Origin: Campylobacterales bacterium
Lineage (GTDB): Bacteria; Campylobacterota; Campylobacteria; Campylobacterales; QNZT01
Reading direction: 5' to 3'
Length of the DNA stretch: 9,806 nucleotides
Assembly: GCA_015489185.1 (NCBI GenBank)
Contig: WGAE01000184.1
Coordinates: 1 to 9,806 of the forward strand
Part shown: piece by piece, positions 1 to 5,849 of the stretch
How the letters are laid out: every line of letters begins with the position of its first letter
Numbering within the stretch: position 1 is the first letter of the stretch
Notes under the pieces: generated by a model
Told to the model about the DNA's origin: nothing
Databases searched by the model: none
Seen by the model: the letters and a program-made list of their open reading frames with translations, nothing else
Position numbers and translations under genes: made by a program

Positions 1-1055
1 GGTGTGGCGAACACTTTACCCAAACGCCATGCACCCTTTTTGCGTATCATCTTTCCGCTCTTTTTATCGAGTCGCACAAGCAGCGGTTTGCTTCTGTCAT
101 CCGTGATTAGAAATCGAATCTCCTCTGCATCCGATGCAAGCGGTATCGCACTTTTTGATTTGCATAGTACCTCTCCCTTGCTTTGCTGAAAAAGTGCAGC
201 CTCTTTTTCCAACGACCGATCAAACTCCCGGATGAGTGATTCAAAATCTTTACCGAAATGTCGTCGGCTAACGCTATTGGTAAAAAAGGGAAGCCACTGA
301 TCCGAAAAGGCGAGAAAGTAGTGATCAACTTTCGGTAACCCGTAACGGCGCGCCAGATAGAGCTGGAAAAAACCGCCCACGATATAGTGATGCGTTCCGT
401 AGGGGTAAAAGAGGGTATCGTTGTAGACTCTTTGGGGTGTAATATACCCCGCTTTGTGCTGCAAAAGGGTCATCGCTTTGAAGATACCGTTGTAGAGTCG
501 TCCCCCGTTTCCCCAGAGCGACTCGTTTAAAACCGCATTTCCCTCGAGCACGAAATTGGATTCCAACAGATTGGGCAATATGAAAACCGGCGCGAAATAG
601 AGCCATACTACGGGTGTATTTTTGAAAACCTGATGCCCGATACGAGAAAGCGGATTGTTTTTGGCATTGAGCTGAAAATTGTGCGCGCTTTCATGAACAA
701 AGAGTGTTTGCAACCAGGAAGTTGTGGCAAAATAGTCGGGCATCAAACTTCCGCCGATATAATCGACCTGCATATTGAGCGGTATCTGGGTCGAAAAGGC
801 GTTGGCGATCTGGTTTTTCGGCGATGCCAGTACCAGTCGCAGTGTATCGTCAAGCGACCATCCAAAAAGCGAGCGGTAACGTTTAAGCACTTTTGCTTCA
901 CGTTGCAAAATAGAAGCGAATCGATCACGATAGACTTCAGGTCCAATCAGTTCGATCTGCTTTGATTGCAGGTGCAGATAACGATCTTCCGGTTCCACGT
1001 GTCCGGCAAAAAGAAGCGTTCCCCAAAAAAGCAGCAGCGATATGACACGTTTCAT
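1..1055 (-). CDS. Exported HExxH (gluzincin-like) metallopeptidase-like protein, C-terminus beyond the window
   Basis: The reading frame is open for 351 codons from an ATG at 1055 to the window edge with no stop, so the gene is 3'-incomplete. Residues 1-18 look like a Sec signal peptide (Lys-Arg, then a Leu/Phe-rich core ending near LLFAG), so the product is probably periplasmic or surface exposed. HESAH at residues 121-125 fits the zinc-binding HExxH motif, and Glu171 in LEGNAVLNE is a plausible third ligand, as in gluzincins of the peptidase MA type. Residues from about 300 onward (FLITDD...LLVRLD...) resemble a strand repeat of a beta-propeller, but too little is visible to be sure. The gene follows the exchanger gene by 7 bases. 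The GAGG serving as its ribosome binding site lies at the end of that gene, about 10 bases before the ATG, suggesting translational coupling. I do not recognise a named gene; peptidase activity and substrate are unproven. Confidence 0.8.
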   Translation of the reverse strand, partial: MKRVISLLLFWGTLLFAGHVEPEDRYLHLQSKQIELIGPEVYRDRFASILQREAKVLKRYRSLFGWSLDDTLRLVLASPKNQIANAFSTQIPLNMQVDYIGGSLMPDYFATTSWLQTLFVHESAHNFQLNAKNNPLSRIGHQVFKNTPVVWLYFAPVFILPNLLESNFVLEGNAVLNESLWGNGGRLYNGIFKAMTLLQHKAGYITPQRVYNDTLFYPYGTHHYIVGGFFQLYLARRYGLPKVDHYFLAFSDQWLPFFTNSVSRRHFGKDFESLIREFDRSLEKEAALFQQSKGEVLCKSKSAIPLASDAEEIRFLITDDRSKPLLVRLDKKSGKMIRKKGAWRLGKVFAT

Positions 1056-1062
1056 GAAGTCA

Positions 1063-2001
1063 TTACCTCAGCGATACGAAACTGTTTTCAATCACCAGTG
1101 AGAGCATCAGTAAAAAGACGATCCCGGTCGATCGATTGTAAAGCCTGTTGGCGGTCACAAAGACTAGCATCACCGTCAAAATCAGTGCGGTCATGATATC
1201 GAACGCGTTCTCTTCAAAACTTACTTTCAGCGGATTGACCATCGCGGCAAGACCGATGACCATCGTAAAATTGGCGACGTTACTGCCGATAATATTGCCG
1301 ATGATCATATCGGCGTTGCGTTTTTTCGCCGCCTGAATGCTGACCACCAGTTCCGGCAGGCTTGTTCCAAACGCCACCAACAACAGACCGATAATCCACT
1401 CACTCACCCCAAAACTTCGCGCAATCTGCGAAGCACTCTCGACGGCATAGTTCGCCCCGCCGATCACCAGCACAAAACCGATAGCGAGCATCATACCCGT
1501 CTTTTTCCAGTCAAAGGGTTCTTTGGCAAGCGATTCGTCCACCTCCTCTTCCAGTACATCCGCGGCATTATTGAAAAGAAACATCAAATACGCCCCCATC
1601 TTCGCCACATAGACAAATCCTTCAAAACGGGAGATCGTACCGTCATAACCGACAATCAAAAAGACCATTATCGGAAAAAGCGCCCAGGCACTATCGTCTG
1701 CAAACATATCGCGTTTGGGCATCATCTTTTTGGCGATGATAAACACAATCCCCAGCACCAGTGCGATATTGAGGATATTGCTTCCGATAACGTTGGAAAC
1801 CGCAAGATCGCTTTTATGGTGTATACTCGCGACAATCGACGCCGCCATCTCCGGCAAACTTGTTCCCAGCGCAATCACCGTCGCACCGATGACAAAACTC
1901 GAAATATTATAATGAAACGCGATTCTCTCAGACTCTTCGATCACAAAATCGGCACCGTAAATCAGTGCCGCCATCGAAACGACAAATATCAAATACTCCA
2001 C
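1063..2001 (-). CDS. CaCA-family sodium/calcium exchanger (YrbG-like)
   Basis: This is a 312-residue polytopic inner-membrane cation antiporter of the Ca2+/cation antiporter superfamily, expected to exchange Ca2+ for Na+ (or H+) across the cytoplasmic membrane. It shows the two inverted alpha-repeats that define the family. Repeat 1 has GATVIALGTSLPE at residues 39-51 followed by NVIGSN at 70-75; repeat 2 has VAFGTSLPE at 209-217 followed by GNIIGSN at 235-241. The acidic residues Glu51 and Glu217 correspond to the ion-binding glutamates. A hydrophilic, acidic loop (about 148-167, including DVLEEEVDE) separates the halves. Length is typical of bacterial YrbG-like exchangers. The start is GTG at 2001, with AAGGA seven bases upstream; its G is also the last base of the ybeY TAG stop, so translation is probably coupled. 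The ion actually transported cannot be read from sequence. Confidence 0.93.
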   Translation of the reverse strand: MEYLIFVVSMAALIYGADFVIEESERIAFHYNISSFVIGATVIALGTSLPEMAASIVASIHHKSDLAVSNVIGSNILNIALVLGIVFIIAKKMMPKRDMFADDSAWALFPIMVFLIVGYDGTISRFEGFVYVAKMGAYLMFLFNNAADVLEEEVDESLAKEPFDWKKTGMMLAIGFVLVIGGANYAVESASQIARSFGVSEWIIGLLLVAFGTSLPELVVSIQAAKKRNADMIIGNIIGSNVANFTMVIGLAAMVNPLKVSFEENAFDIMTALILTVMLVFVTANRLYNRSTGIVFLLMLSLVIENSFVSLR

Positions 2002-2417
2002 TATCCGTTCCTTATGATTAAACTATCCGGCAGCCCGAACGTACGTATCAGCGCCGCCTCTTTTTGTCGCATCTCTCCCTCGTCACTCTCATGATCGTAT
2101 CCGAGCAGATGCAATAATCCGTGAATGAAGAGCAGTTGCAGCTCCTCTTTTTGCGAATGCCCCAACTCGGTAGCTTTTTCGCGCACTTTGTCGATACTGA
2201 TAACAATCATTCCAAGCGGTGCGCCGGGCATCTCTTCCAGCGGAAAACTGAGCACATCGGTCGCTTTGTCAATACCCCGATAGGTAGCATTCAGTTGCCG
2301 GATCTCTGCATCATCCGTCAGGATGAGTTCAACATCTCTGTCTGTCAGGGACGCATAGATCGGCTGTAAGAGATCTTCATCCAAACCGAATGCCACTCTG
2401 TCATCGATCAAGATCAT
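2001..2417 (-). CDS. ybeY: Endoribonuclease YbeY (rRNA maturation factor)
   Basis: YbeY is a single-domain metal-dependent endoribonuclease involved in 16S rRNA 3'-end maturation and ribosome quality control in the cytoplasm. The signature HGLLHLLGYDH (residues 99-109 from the chosen start) supplies the three zinc-binding histidines His99, His103 and His109. The block ATDVLSFP at 52-59 is also typical. I chose the ATG at 2417 (138 residues). GAGG lies eight bases upstream, and the protein then begins MILIDD, matching how Helicobacter-type YbeY proteins begin. The frame extends seven codons further to a TTG at 2438, but this has no comparable ribosome binding site. It is the first gene of a minus-strand operon with the exchanger and the metallopeptidase-like gene; its TAG stop overlaps the GTG of the exchanger. 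Confidence 0.95.
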   Translation of the reverse strand: MILIDDRVAFGLDEDLLQPIYASLTDRDVELILTDDAEIRQLNATYRGIDKATDVLSFPLEEMPGAPLGMIVISIDKVREKATELGHSQKEELQLLFIHGLLHLLGYDHESDEGEMRQKEAALIRTFGLPDSLIIRNG

Positions 2418-2446
2418 TGATATATCCTCTTTTTTCAAAAGAGACT

Positions 2447-2452
2447 ATTCTA
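2447..2452 (-). promoter_or_regulatory. Candidate -10 box for the ybeY operon (TAGAAT)
   Basis: On the minus strand a TAGAAT hexamer lies 30 bases before the ybeY ATG, which would give a leader of about 20-25 nt that includes the GAGG ribosome binding site. No good -35 is visible at 17-bp spacing. A weak or missing -35 is common in Campylobacterota promoters. The perfect palindrome at 2458-2469 falls just upstream of this box. Confidence 0.4.
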
Positions 2453-2457
2453 ACAAA

Positions 2458-2469
2458 TTTCGTACGAAA
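2458..2469. promoter_or_regulatory. Perfect 12-bp palindrome TTTCGTACGAAA, possible operator
   Basis: The sequence TTTCGTACGAAA is its own reverse complement. It lies between the candidate -10 box of the ybeY operon and where its -35 would be, a usual place for a repressor site. The regulator is unknown, and a single 12-bp palindrome can occur by chance. Confidence 0.3.
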
Positions 2470-2504
2470 CTCTACTGATAGCACAGAAACCGCTCCGTAC
2501 TGAT

Positions 2505-2516
2505 TCCCGATCGGGA
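2505..2516. promoter_or_regulatory. Perfect 12-bp palindrome TCCCGATCGGGA, possible operator
   Basis: TCCCGATCGGGA is a perfect GC-rich palindrome inside AT-rich DNA. It sits just upstream of the plus-strand extended -10 box at 2524-2532, overlapping the expected -35 region (about 2504-2509), so a bound protein could control that promoter. It is unrelated in sequence to the palindrome at 2458-2469. Confidence 0.3.
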
Positions 2517-2523
2517 TAAATTA

Positions 2524-2532
2524 TGATATAAT
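2524..2532 (+). promoter_or_regulatory. Extended -10 promoter (TGATATAAT) in front of the palindromic element
   Basis: TGATATAAT is an exact extended -10 motif (TGn followed by consensus TATAAT). A transcript would begin near 2539-2540, only a few bases before the first arm of the inverted-repeat nest at 2545, and run rightward through it toward the DUF234 gene. The -35 match at 17-bp spacing (TTCCCG) is poor, which extended -10 promoters tolerate. An alternative is a minus-strand promoter in the same AT-rich patch. Confidence 0.45.
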
Positions 2533-2544
2533 TTAAATTGACCC

Positions 2545-2732
2545 CTCTGAAAAACTGTTTGTTGAACGAAAGCTTTATCATTTGCGCATCCAAACCGAAC
2601 GATTGCCGAAGGCAAAAAAAGTGCACCCAACCCCGAAGGGGCGCTTGCGTTTGCACTTTTTAGTGCGGTTTGGATGCGCTCGCGAAGCGACAAATGGTAA
2701 CTTGCTTGAGTGAAATGAACAGTTTTTCAGAG
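2545..2732. repeat. 188-bp nested inverted-repeat element (MITE-like or structured RNA)
   Basis: The outer arms CTCTGAAAAACTGTT (2545-2559) and its exact complement at 2718-2732 are 15 bp long. Inside are further perfect pairs: GCGCATCCAAACCG (2584-2597) with 2666-2679, CATTTG (2579-2584) with 2691-2696, and AAAAAGTGCA (2616-2625) with 2652-2661. Three small hairpins, each with a GAA loop on the plus strand, decorate this axis: TTGCC/GGCAA (2603-2615), CCCC/GGGG (2631-2641) and TCGC/GCGA (2680-2690). A weaker extension, AATTG (2536-2540) with CAATT (2737-2741), lies outside. The whole could extrude as a cruciform or fold as one branched RNA. No protein-coding frame is convincing inside it and I see no clear target-site duplication. 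It may be a small non-autonomous mobile element, a small RNA gene, or a structured leader of the downstream gene. Confidence 0.75.
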
Positions 2733-2742
2733 AAGACAATTG

Positions 2743-2748
2743 TATAAT
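2743..2748 (+). promoter_or_regulatory. Candidate -10 box (TATAAT) for the DUF234 gene
   Basis: A consensus TATAAT lies 18 bases before the GTG at 2766, immediately outside the right arm of the palindromic element. A transcript from here would have a very short leader (about 10 nt), barely including the AAAGG ribosome binding site. No convincing -35 is seen; it would fall inside the right arm (about 2720-2725). Confidence 0.35.
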
Positions 2749-2765
2749 CCAACATAAAGGTTCAA

Positions 2766-3638
2766 GTGCACGTATTTAACCGGGATTTCTCCTATCTGGA
2801 GATGACAGAACGTATCGGCTACTTTTCGGTATTCGGCGGCTATGCGGATATGGCGGCGCTCCATCGCTATGAGTCGCTGACGGAAAATATACGCCACAAT
2901 ATCCTCGAACGATACGACGAGCTTCATGAAGCCTTTACCTACTCTGCCGACACACAAACACAAAACGACCTCGAAACCCTGCTCTTTCGTATTGCGGTGG
3001 GGGATCGCAAAAGCCACTCGATCTACAAAAACGACATCACCAGACCGCGCGGCAAAGAGCTTTACAGACTGCTTTACGAACATGAAGTCATCAGCAAAGA
3101 GTATTCACGCGAATCGCTTCCCGATATCCCCCGGAGATACCTCAAAAAAGAGCTGCGACGCTATCAGATCGAAGACAAGATTCTCTTTCAGGATAATTTC
3201 ACCCGCTTCTGGTTCACTTTCATCGTTCCGTGGCAGGAGACGATCCAAAAAGGTGATTTTGCGGAGGTCGAAGCGCAGATTGCACGGGAACTGGATAAAT
3301 TTATCAGTTTCACGTTCGAAAACCTCTCCAACGAACTGATACGCAAATATTTTACCGATGAAACGGTTATAGAGACCGGCAGTTACTGGGATAAAAACAT
3401 CGAACTCGACCTGCTGGCAAAAACCGACAAGGGAACCGTGATTGCAGGCGAATGCAAGTGGAAAAATCAGCGCATCAGCAAAAATATCCTCACCAAACTC
3501 CAGAAGAAATGTGAACGCGGCAACATACGTCCCGACTTCTACGCCCTCTTCTCCAAAAGCGGTTTTAGCAACGAATTGCGCAAACAGAAGACGGAAAATC
3601 TGCTACTCTTTGATCTCAAAGACTTCGAAACACTCTGA
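2766..3638 (+). CDS. DUF234 protein with PD-(D/E)XK nuclease-like C-terminus, lacking the usual ATPase domain
   Basis: The 290-residue protein resembles the C-terminal half of archaeal/bacterial ATPase-DUF234 proteins. Residues about 65-115 look like the winged-helix linker. Residues about 140-190 (from LFQDNFTRFWFTF to FENLSNEL) match the DUF234 region, and 205-260 carry a nuclease-like core with Glu185, Asp215 (IELDLL) and Glu229-Cys-Lys231 (GECKWK), the PD-(D/E)XK pattern. Full-length relatives are usually about 450 residues with an N-terminal P-loop ATPase; none is present here. An in-frame TAA at 2745-2747 closes the frame upstream, so no hidden N-terminus exists. The start is GTG at 2766, with AAAGG five bases before it; the next in-frame ATG (2802) has its GGAG directly adjacent. 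Biochemical function is unknown; a DNA-acting role is inferred only from the fold pattern. It stands alone on the plus strand after the palindromic element. Confidence 0.8.
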   Translation: MHVFNRDFSYLEMTERIGYFSVFGGYADMAALHRYESLTENIRHNILERYDELHEAFTYSADTQTQNDLETLLFRIAVGDRKSHSIYKNDITRPRGKELYRLLYEHEVISKEYSRESLPDIPRRYLKKELRRYQIEDKILFQDNFTRFWFTFIVPWQETIQKGDFAEVEAQIARELDKFISFTFENLSNELIRKYFTDETVIETGSYWDKNIELDLLAKTDKGTVIAGECKWKNQRISKNILTKLQKKCERGNIRPDFYALFSKSGFSNELRKQKTENLLLFDLKDFETL

Positions 3639-3747
3639 CCATCCACTCTTGATACGATTGGTAACAGATACTTCATGTACTTTATGAAGTGATCAACTTC
3701 TTCTGAACTCTAAATACTGAAATATACGCACTTTTTTATAGTAAAAA

Positions 3748-3753
3748 TATAAT
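3748..3753 (+). promoter_or_regulatory. Candidate -10 box (TATAAT) for the transposase-like gene
   Basis: A consensus TATAAT lies in a T/A-rich tract about 85 bases before the ATG at 3839. It would give a leader of roughly 80 nt that includes the 9-bp inverted repeat at 3804-3830. No convincing -35 hexamer is visible, and TATAAT matches are cheap in DNA this AT-rich. Confidence 0.3.
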
Positions 3754-3803
3754 ATTTTCATTTTCTATACTCTTTTGCCTCCAAAACCGGGAAAATTAAA
3801 AAC

Positions 3804-3830
3804 TTTAACAAAAAGATTTAATTTGTTAAA
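3804..3830. repeat. 9-bp perfect inverted repeat before the transposase-like gene
   Basis: TTTAACAAA (3804-3812) is repeated in exact inverse as TTTGTTAAA (3822-3830) with a 9-bp spacer. It ends eight bases before the ATG at 3839, in the place where a ribosome binding site would be; no purine-rich Shine-Dalgarno is visible. It could be an operator for the HTH protein encoded downstream, an RNA hairpin controlling translation, or a vestige of an element end. Low sequence complexity lowers its significance. Confidence 0.4.
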
Positions 3831-3838
3831 TTAATATT

Positions 3839-4429
3839 ATGAAAAACAGATATGTAGCACGCGCGCGTATCAGCGAAGCGCAATTTCGTCGTATTTTACG
3901 CTATTTCGTTACCGATATGCAGGCAAACCGGATTTCGGAACTGACGGGATTGAGTCGAAACAGTATCAATGCCTATCTGAAAGCGATACGTTTGTCGATT
4001 GTCATGAAGTATACCGATTTCCAGCCGACACCCGCAACAAACGGCGTCTCACAGCTTTTTGGTATTCGCCACCGCGACTATCGGCTAACCGTCGAACCGT
4101 TGCCGGTTTCCATCGCCAAAGCGTATATGCAAATATTGCAACAAAACGATTCCGCAGAGCGTTTCAAAGAGTTGTCACGCCGATATGATGCCCTGCTCCA
4201 CTATCAAACAAAACACCTCTATCCTCTGGCACCTCATGCAGAAAGTGACCGTGCCGTCGCGTTCTGGCAATTTTGTCGCGAGCGACTTGCAAAATTCAGA
4301 GGGATTTCTGCCGACAACACTCTGTTACATCTCAAAGAGTGCGAATTTCGCTTCAACAACCGCCATCGCGATCTTTACCGAATGTTGCTGCAGCACTTTC
4401 GAAAACACCCCTTACGTCTGGGTGCGTGA
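3839..4429 (+). CDS. IS1595/ISXO2-type transposase-like protein without catalytic DDE residues
   Basis: The 196-residue frame is intact. The N-terminus (about 10-54) has the helix-turn-helix typical of IS1595-family transposases (RISELTGLSRNSINAYLKAI). The C-terminus has the family blocks FWQFCRERLAKFRGI (142-156) and LHLKECEFRFNNR (163-175). The middle is about 20 residues shorter than I would expect and the active site is not preserved. Where relatives have D-E-S-Y-F-G there is VSQLFG (70-75); the second Asp before the W..Y segment is not apparent near RYDALL (115-120); and the final Glu of the I-E-x-F-W block is replaced in RAVAFW (138-143). No flanking insertion-sequence ends are recognisable. 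The frame has remained open although transposition looks impossible, so it is either a recently decayed transposase or a domesticated DNA-binding protein. It ends tail-to-tail with argH with no base between the stop codons. Catalytic-site alignment was made from memory of the family. Confidence 0.7.
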   Translation: MKNRYVARARISEAQFRRILRYFVTDMQANRISELTGLSRNSINAYLKAIRLSIVMKYTDFQPTPATNGVSQLFGIRHRDYRLTVEPLPVSIAKAYMQILQQNDSAERFKELSRRYDALLHYQTKHLYPLAPHAESDRAVAFWQFCRERLAKFRGISADNTLLHLKECEFRFNNRHRDLYRMLLQHFRKHPLRLGA

Positions 4430-5821
4430 TTACACCGCGGCATACTCCAGCAACCACTTTTCAAACTGCTCGATCTGCGCCTGAGTCGATGCCGTTGACG
4501 TGCCTCCCTGTGAATTTCTGGCATTCATTGAATGGCGCAGATCGAGATATTCGAGTACATCCTCTTCGATACACGGCGCCATCGCTTTGAGGATCTCAAA
4601 CGGCATTTCACTCAAATCGACCTCCATTTTTTGCGCTTCGACAACGATCGCTCCGGTCAGTTTATAGGCGTCTCGAAACGGCATACCGCATTTGCTGACC
4701 AGATAATCCGCAAGATCGGTGGCGCTCAGGTGTCCGGTTTTACATGCCTTCTCCATCGCCTCTTTGTTGACTTGCATCGTATCGAGTGCGGCGGTGAGAA
4801 TTTCGATCGATATAAGTGCCGTCTCCACGCTGTCGAAAACCCCCTCCTTATCTTCCTGCATATCTTTGTTGTATGCCAGCGGCAACCCTTTAAGCACGGT
4901 CAAAAGGGCGATCAGATTGCCGTAGACACGCCCGGTTTTCCCCCGAAGAAGCTCCGGTACATCCGGGTTTTTTTTCTGCGGCATGATCGAACTGCTTGTC
5001 GAGTAGGCGTCACTGAGGGTGATAAAATTAAACTCGCTGCTAGACCAGATGATCAACTCCTCCGCCAGCCTGGAGATATGGGTCATGATCACGGCGATAT
5101 TGTAGAGAATGTCCAGCGCAAAGTCACGATCACTGACTGTATCGAGACAGTTGATCGTCGGCGCTTCGAAACCGAGTGCGTTCGATGTCTGTTGCCGGTC
5201 GATATTATAAGGGGTGCCAGCCAGTGCCGCACACCCGATCGGAGAGAAATTATTGCGTTCATAAGCGCTTTCAAGACGTTCGATATCGCGCTTGAACATA
5301 CTCATATACGCCAGCATATGGTAAGCGAAGTTGATCGGCTGGGCGTGTTGCAGGTGGGTCATCCCGGGCAGGAGTGTATCGATATGGGCTTTTGCGATGT
5401 TCAATAAAACCGCTTCGAGTTTCAAAAGTCTGTTTTGAATTTTACGTGTATTTTTCTGCACATAGAGACGAAAATCGAGCGCAACCTGATCGTTTCGGCT
5501 GCGTGCGGTGTGAAGTTTCTTTCCGGTGTCGCCGATTATCTCCGTCAACCGCTTTTCGATCGCCATATGGATATCTTCGTCGGCGATATCAAACGTAAAG
5601 CGATCTGACTCGATCTCCTCTTTGATCTGCGCCAACCCTTTTCGAATATCTTCCAGCTCTTCGTTTGTCAAAATACCCTGTTTTGCAAGCATCGTCGCAT
5701 GTGCGACGGAACCTTCGATATCTTCGGCGTAAAGTTTTTTGTCAAAAAGGAGTGAAGCGTTGAATTTATCCAGGAGTTCGGAACTCTTTTCGGTCACCCT
5801 ACCGCTTGCAAGTTTAGCCAT
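4430..5821 (-). CDS. argH: Argininosuccinate lyase
   Basis: ArgH cleaves argininosuccinate to arginine and fumarate, the last step of arginine biosynthesis, as a cytoplasmic homotetramer of the fumarase/aspartase superfamily. At 463 residues it is full length. Family motifs are clear: HTARSRNDQV at 104-113, GMTHLQHAQP at 153-162 with the catalytic-site Thr155-His156 pair, and the signature loop SSSIMPQKKNP at 276-286 carrying the catalytic serine. The ATG at 5821 is preceded by GAGGG four bases upstream. The gene follows the flavoprotein gene by 40 bases on the same strand, so read-through is likely. A TATAAT sequence in the gap (5845-5850) could also give a nearly leaderless local transcript. 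Its stop codon abuts that of the convergent transposase-like gene. Nearby genes are not arginine genes. Confidence 0.98.
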   Translation of the reverse strand: MAKLASGRVTEKSSELLDKFNASLLFDKKLYAEDIEGSVAHATMLAKQGILTNEELEDIRKGLAQIKEEIESDRFTFDIADEDIHMAIEKRLTEIIGDTGKKLHTARSRNDQVALDFRLYVQKNTRKIQNRLLKLEAVLLNIAKAHIDTLLPGMTHLQHAQPINFAYHMLAYMSMFKRDIERLESAYERNNFSPIGCAALAGTPYNIDRQQTSNALGFEAPTINCLDTVSDRDFALDILYNIAVIMTHISRLAEELIIWSSSEFNFITLSDAYSTSSSIMPQKKNPDVPELLRGKTGRVYGNLIALLTVLKGLPLAYNKDMQEDKEGVFDSVETALISIEILTAALDTMQVNKEAMEKACKTGHLSATDLADYLVSKCGMPFRDAYKLTGAIVVEAQKMEVDLSEMPFEILKAMAPCIEEDVLEYLDLRHSMNARNSQGGTSTASTQAQIEQFEKWLLEYAAV

Positions 5822-5849
5822 AATTCCCTCGCTTTTTTGGAGGAATTAT
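5820..5849 (-). promoter_or_regulatory. Hairpin covering the argH ribosome binding site and start codon
   Basis: In minus-strand RNA, AUAAUUCCUC (5849-5840) can pair with GAGGGAAUUAU (5830-5820), giving a 10-bp stem with one bulged G and a 9-nt loop. The second arm contains the argH Shine-Dalgarno (GAGGG) and the first two bases of its AUG at 5821. A transcript reading through from the upstream gene would carry both arms; one started at the TATAAT at 5850-5845 would begin inside the loop and escape the structure. Regulation is an inference. Confidence 0.45.

Larger units (their letters stand above)
3639..3838. other. AT-rich spacer with hairpins, no gene
   Basis: This 200-bp stretch holds no plausible coding frame. 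Near its left end ACTTCAT (3670-3676) pairs with ATGAAGT (3684-3690) around a 7-nt loop. GAAGT (3686-3690) can instead pair with ACTTC (3696-3700), so two hairpins compete. Neither is followed directly by a T run, so a terminator for the DUF234 gene is possible but weak. The rest is very AT-rich and contains a candidate promoter and an inverted repeat listed separately. Confidence 0.4.

Noticed and set aside
107..946. Several short minus-strand frames suggesting a broken, frameshifted gene at the left end
   Set aside because: One uninterrupted minus-strand frame from 1055 to the window edge covers the whole stretch and has a signal peptide and an HExxH motif. The short pieces lie in other frames.
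2418..2438. Earlier TTG start for ybeY, adding seven residues
   Set aside because: The ATG at 2417 has a well-spaced GAGG and gives the N-terminus expected for the family; that GAGG lies inside the proposed extension.
2450..2693. Minus-strand small frames through the palindromic element
   Set aside because: Their sequence is dictated by the inverted repeats, and there is no ribosome binding site or domain; coding is unlikely.
2532..2748. Target-site duplication flanking the palindromic element
   Set aside because: The flanks AATTG/CAATT are inverted rather than direct copies, so they extend the palindrome instead of marking an insertion.
3639..4429. A complete IS1595 insertion sequence around the transposase-like gene
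   Set aside because: No terminal inverted repeats or target duplication could be found; the gene ends directly against argH, leaving no room for a right end.
4532..5407. 291-codon plus-strand open frame
   Set aside because: It is antisense to argH, whose motifs are unambiguous; the plus-strand translation has no recognisable domain and only reflects codon bias.
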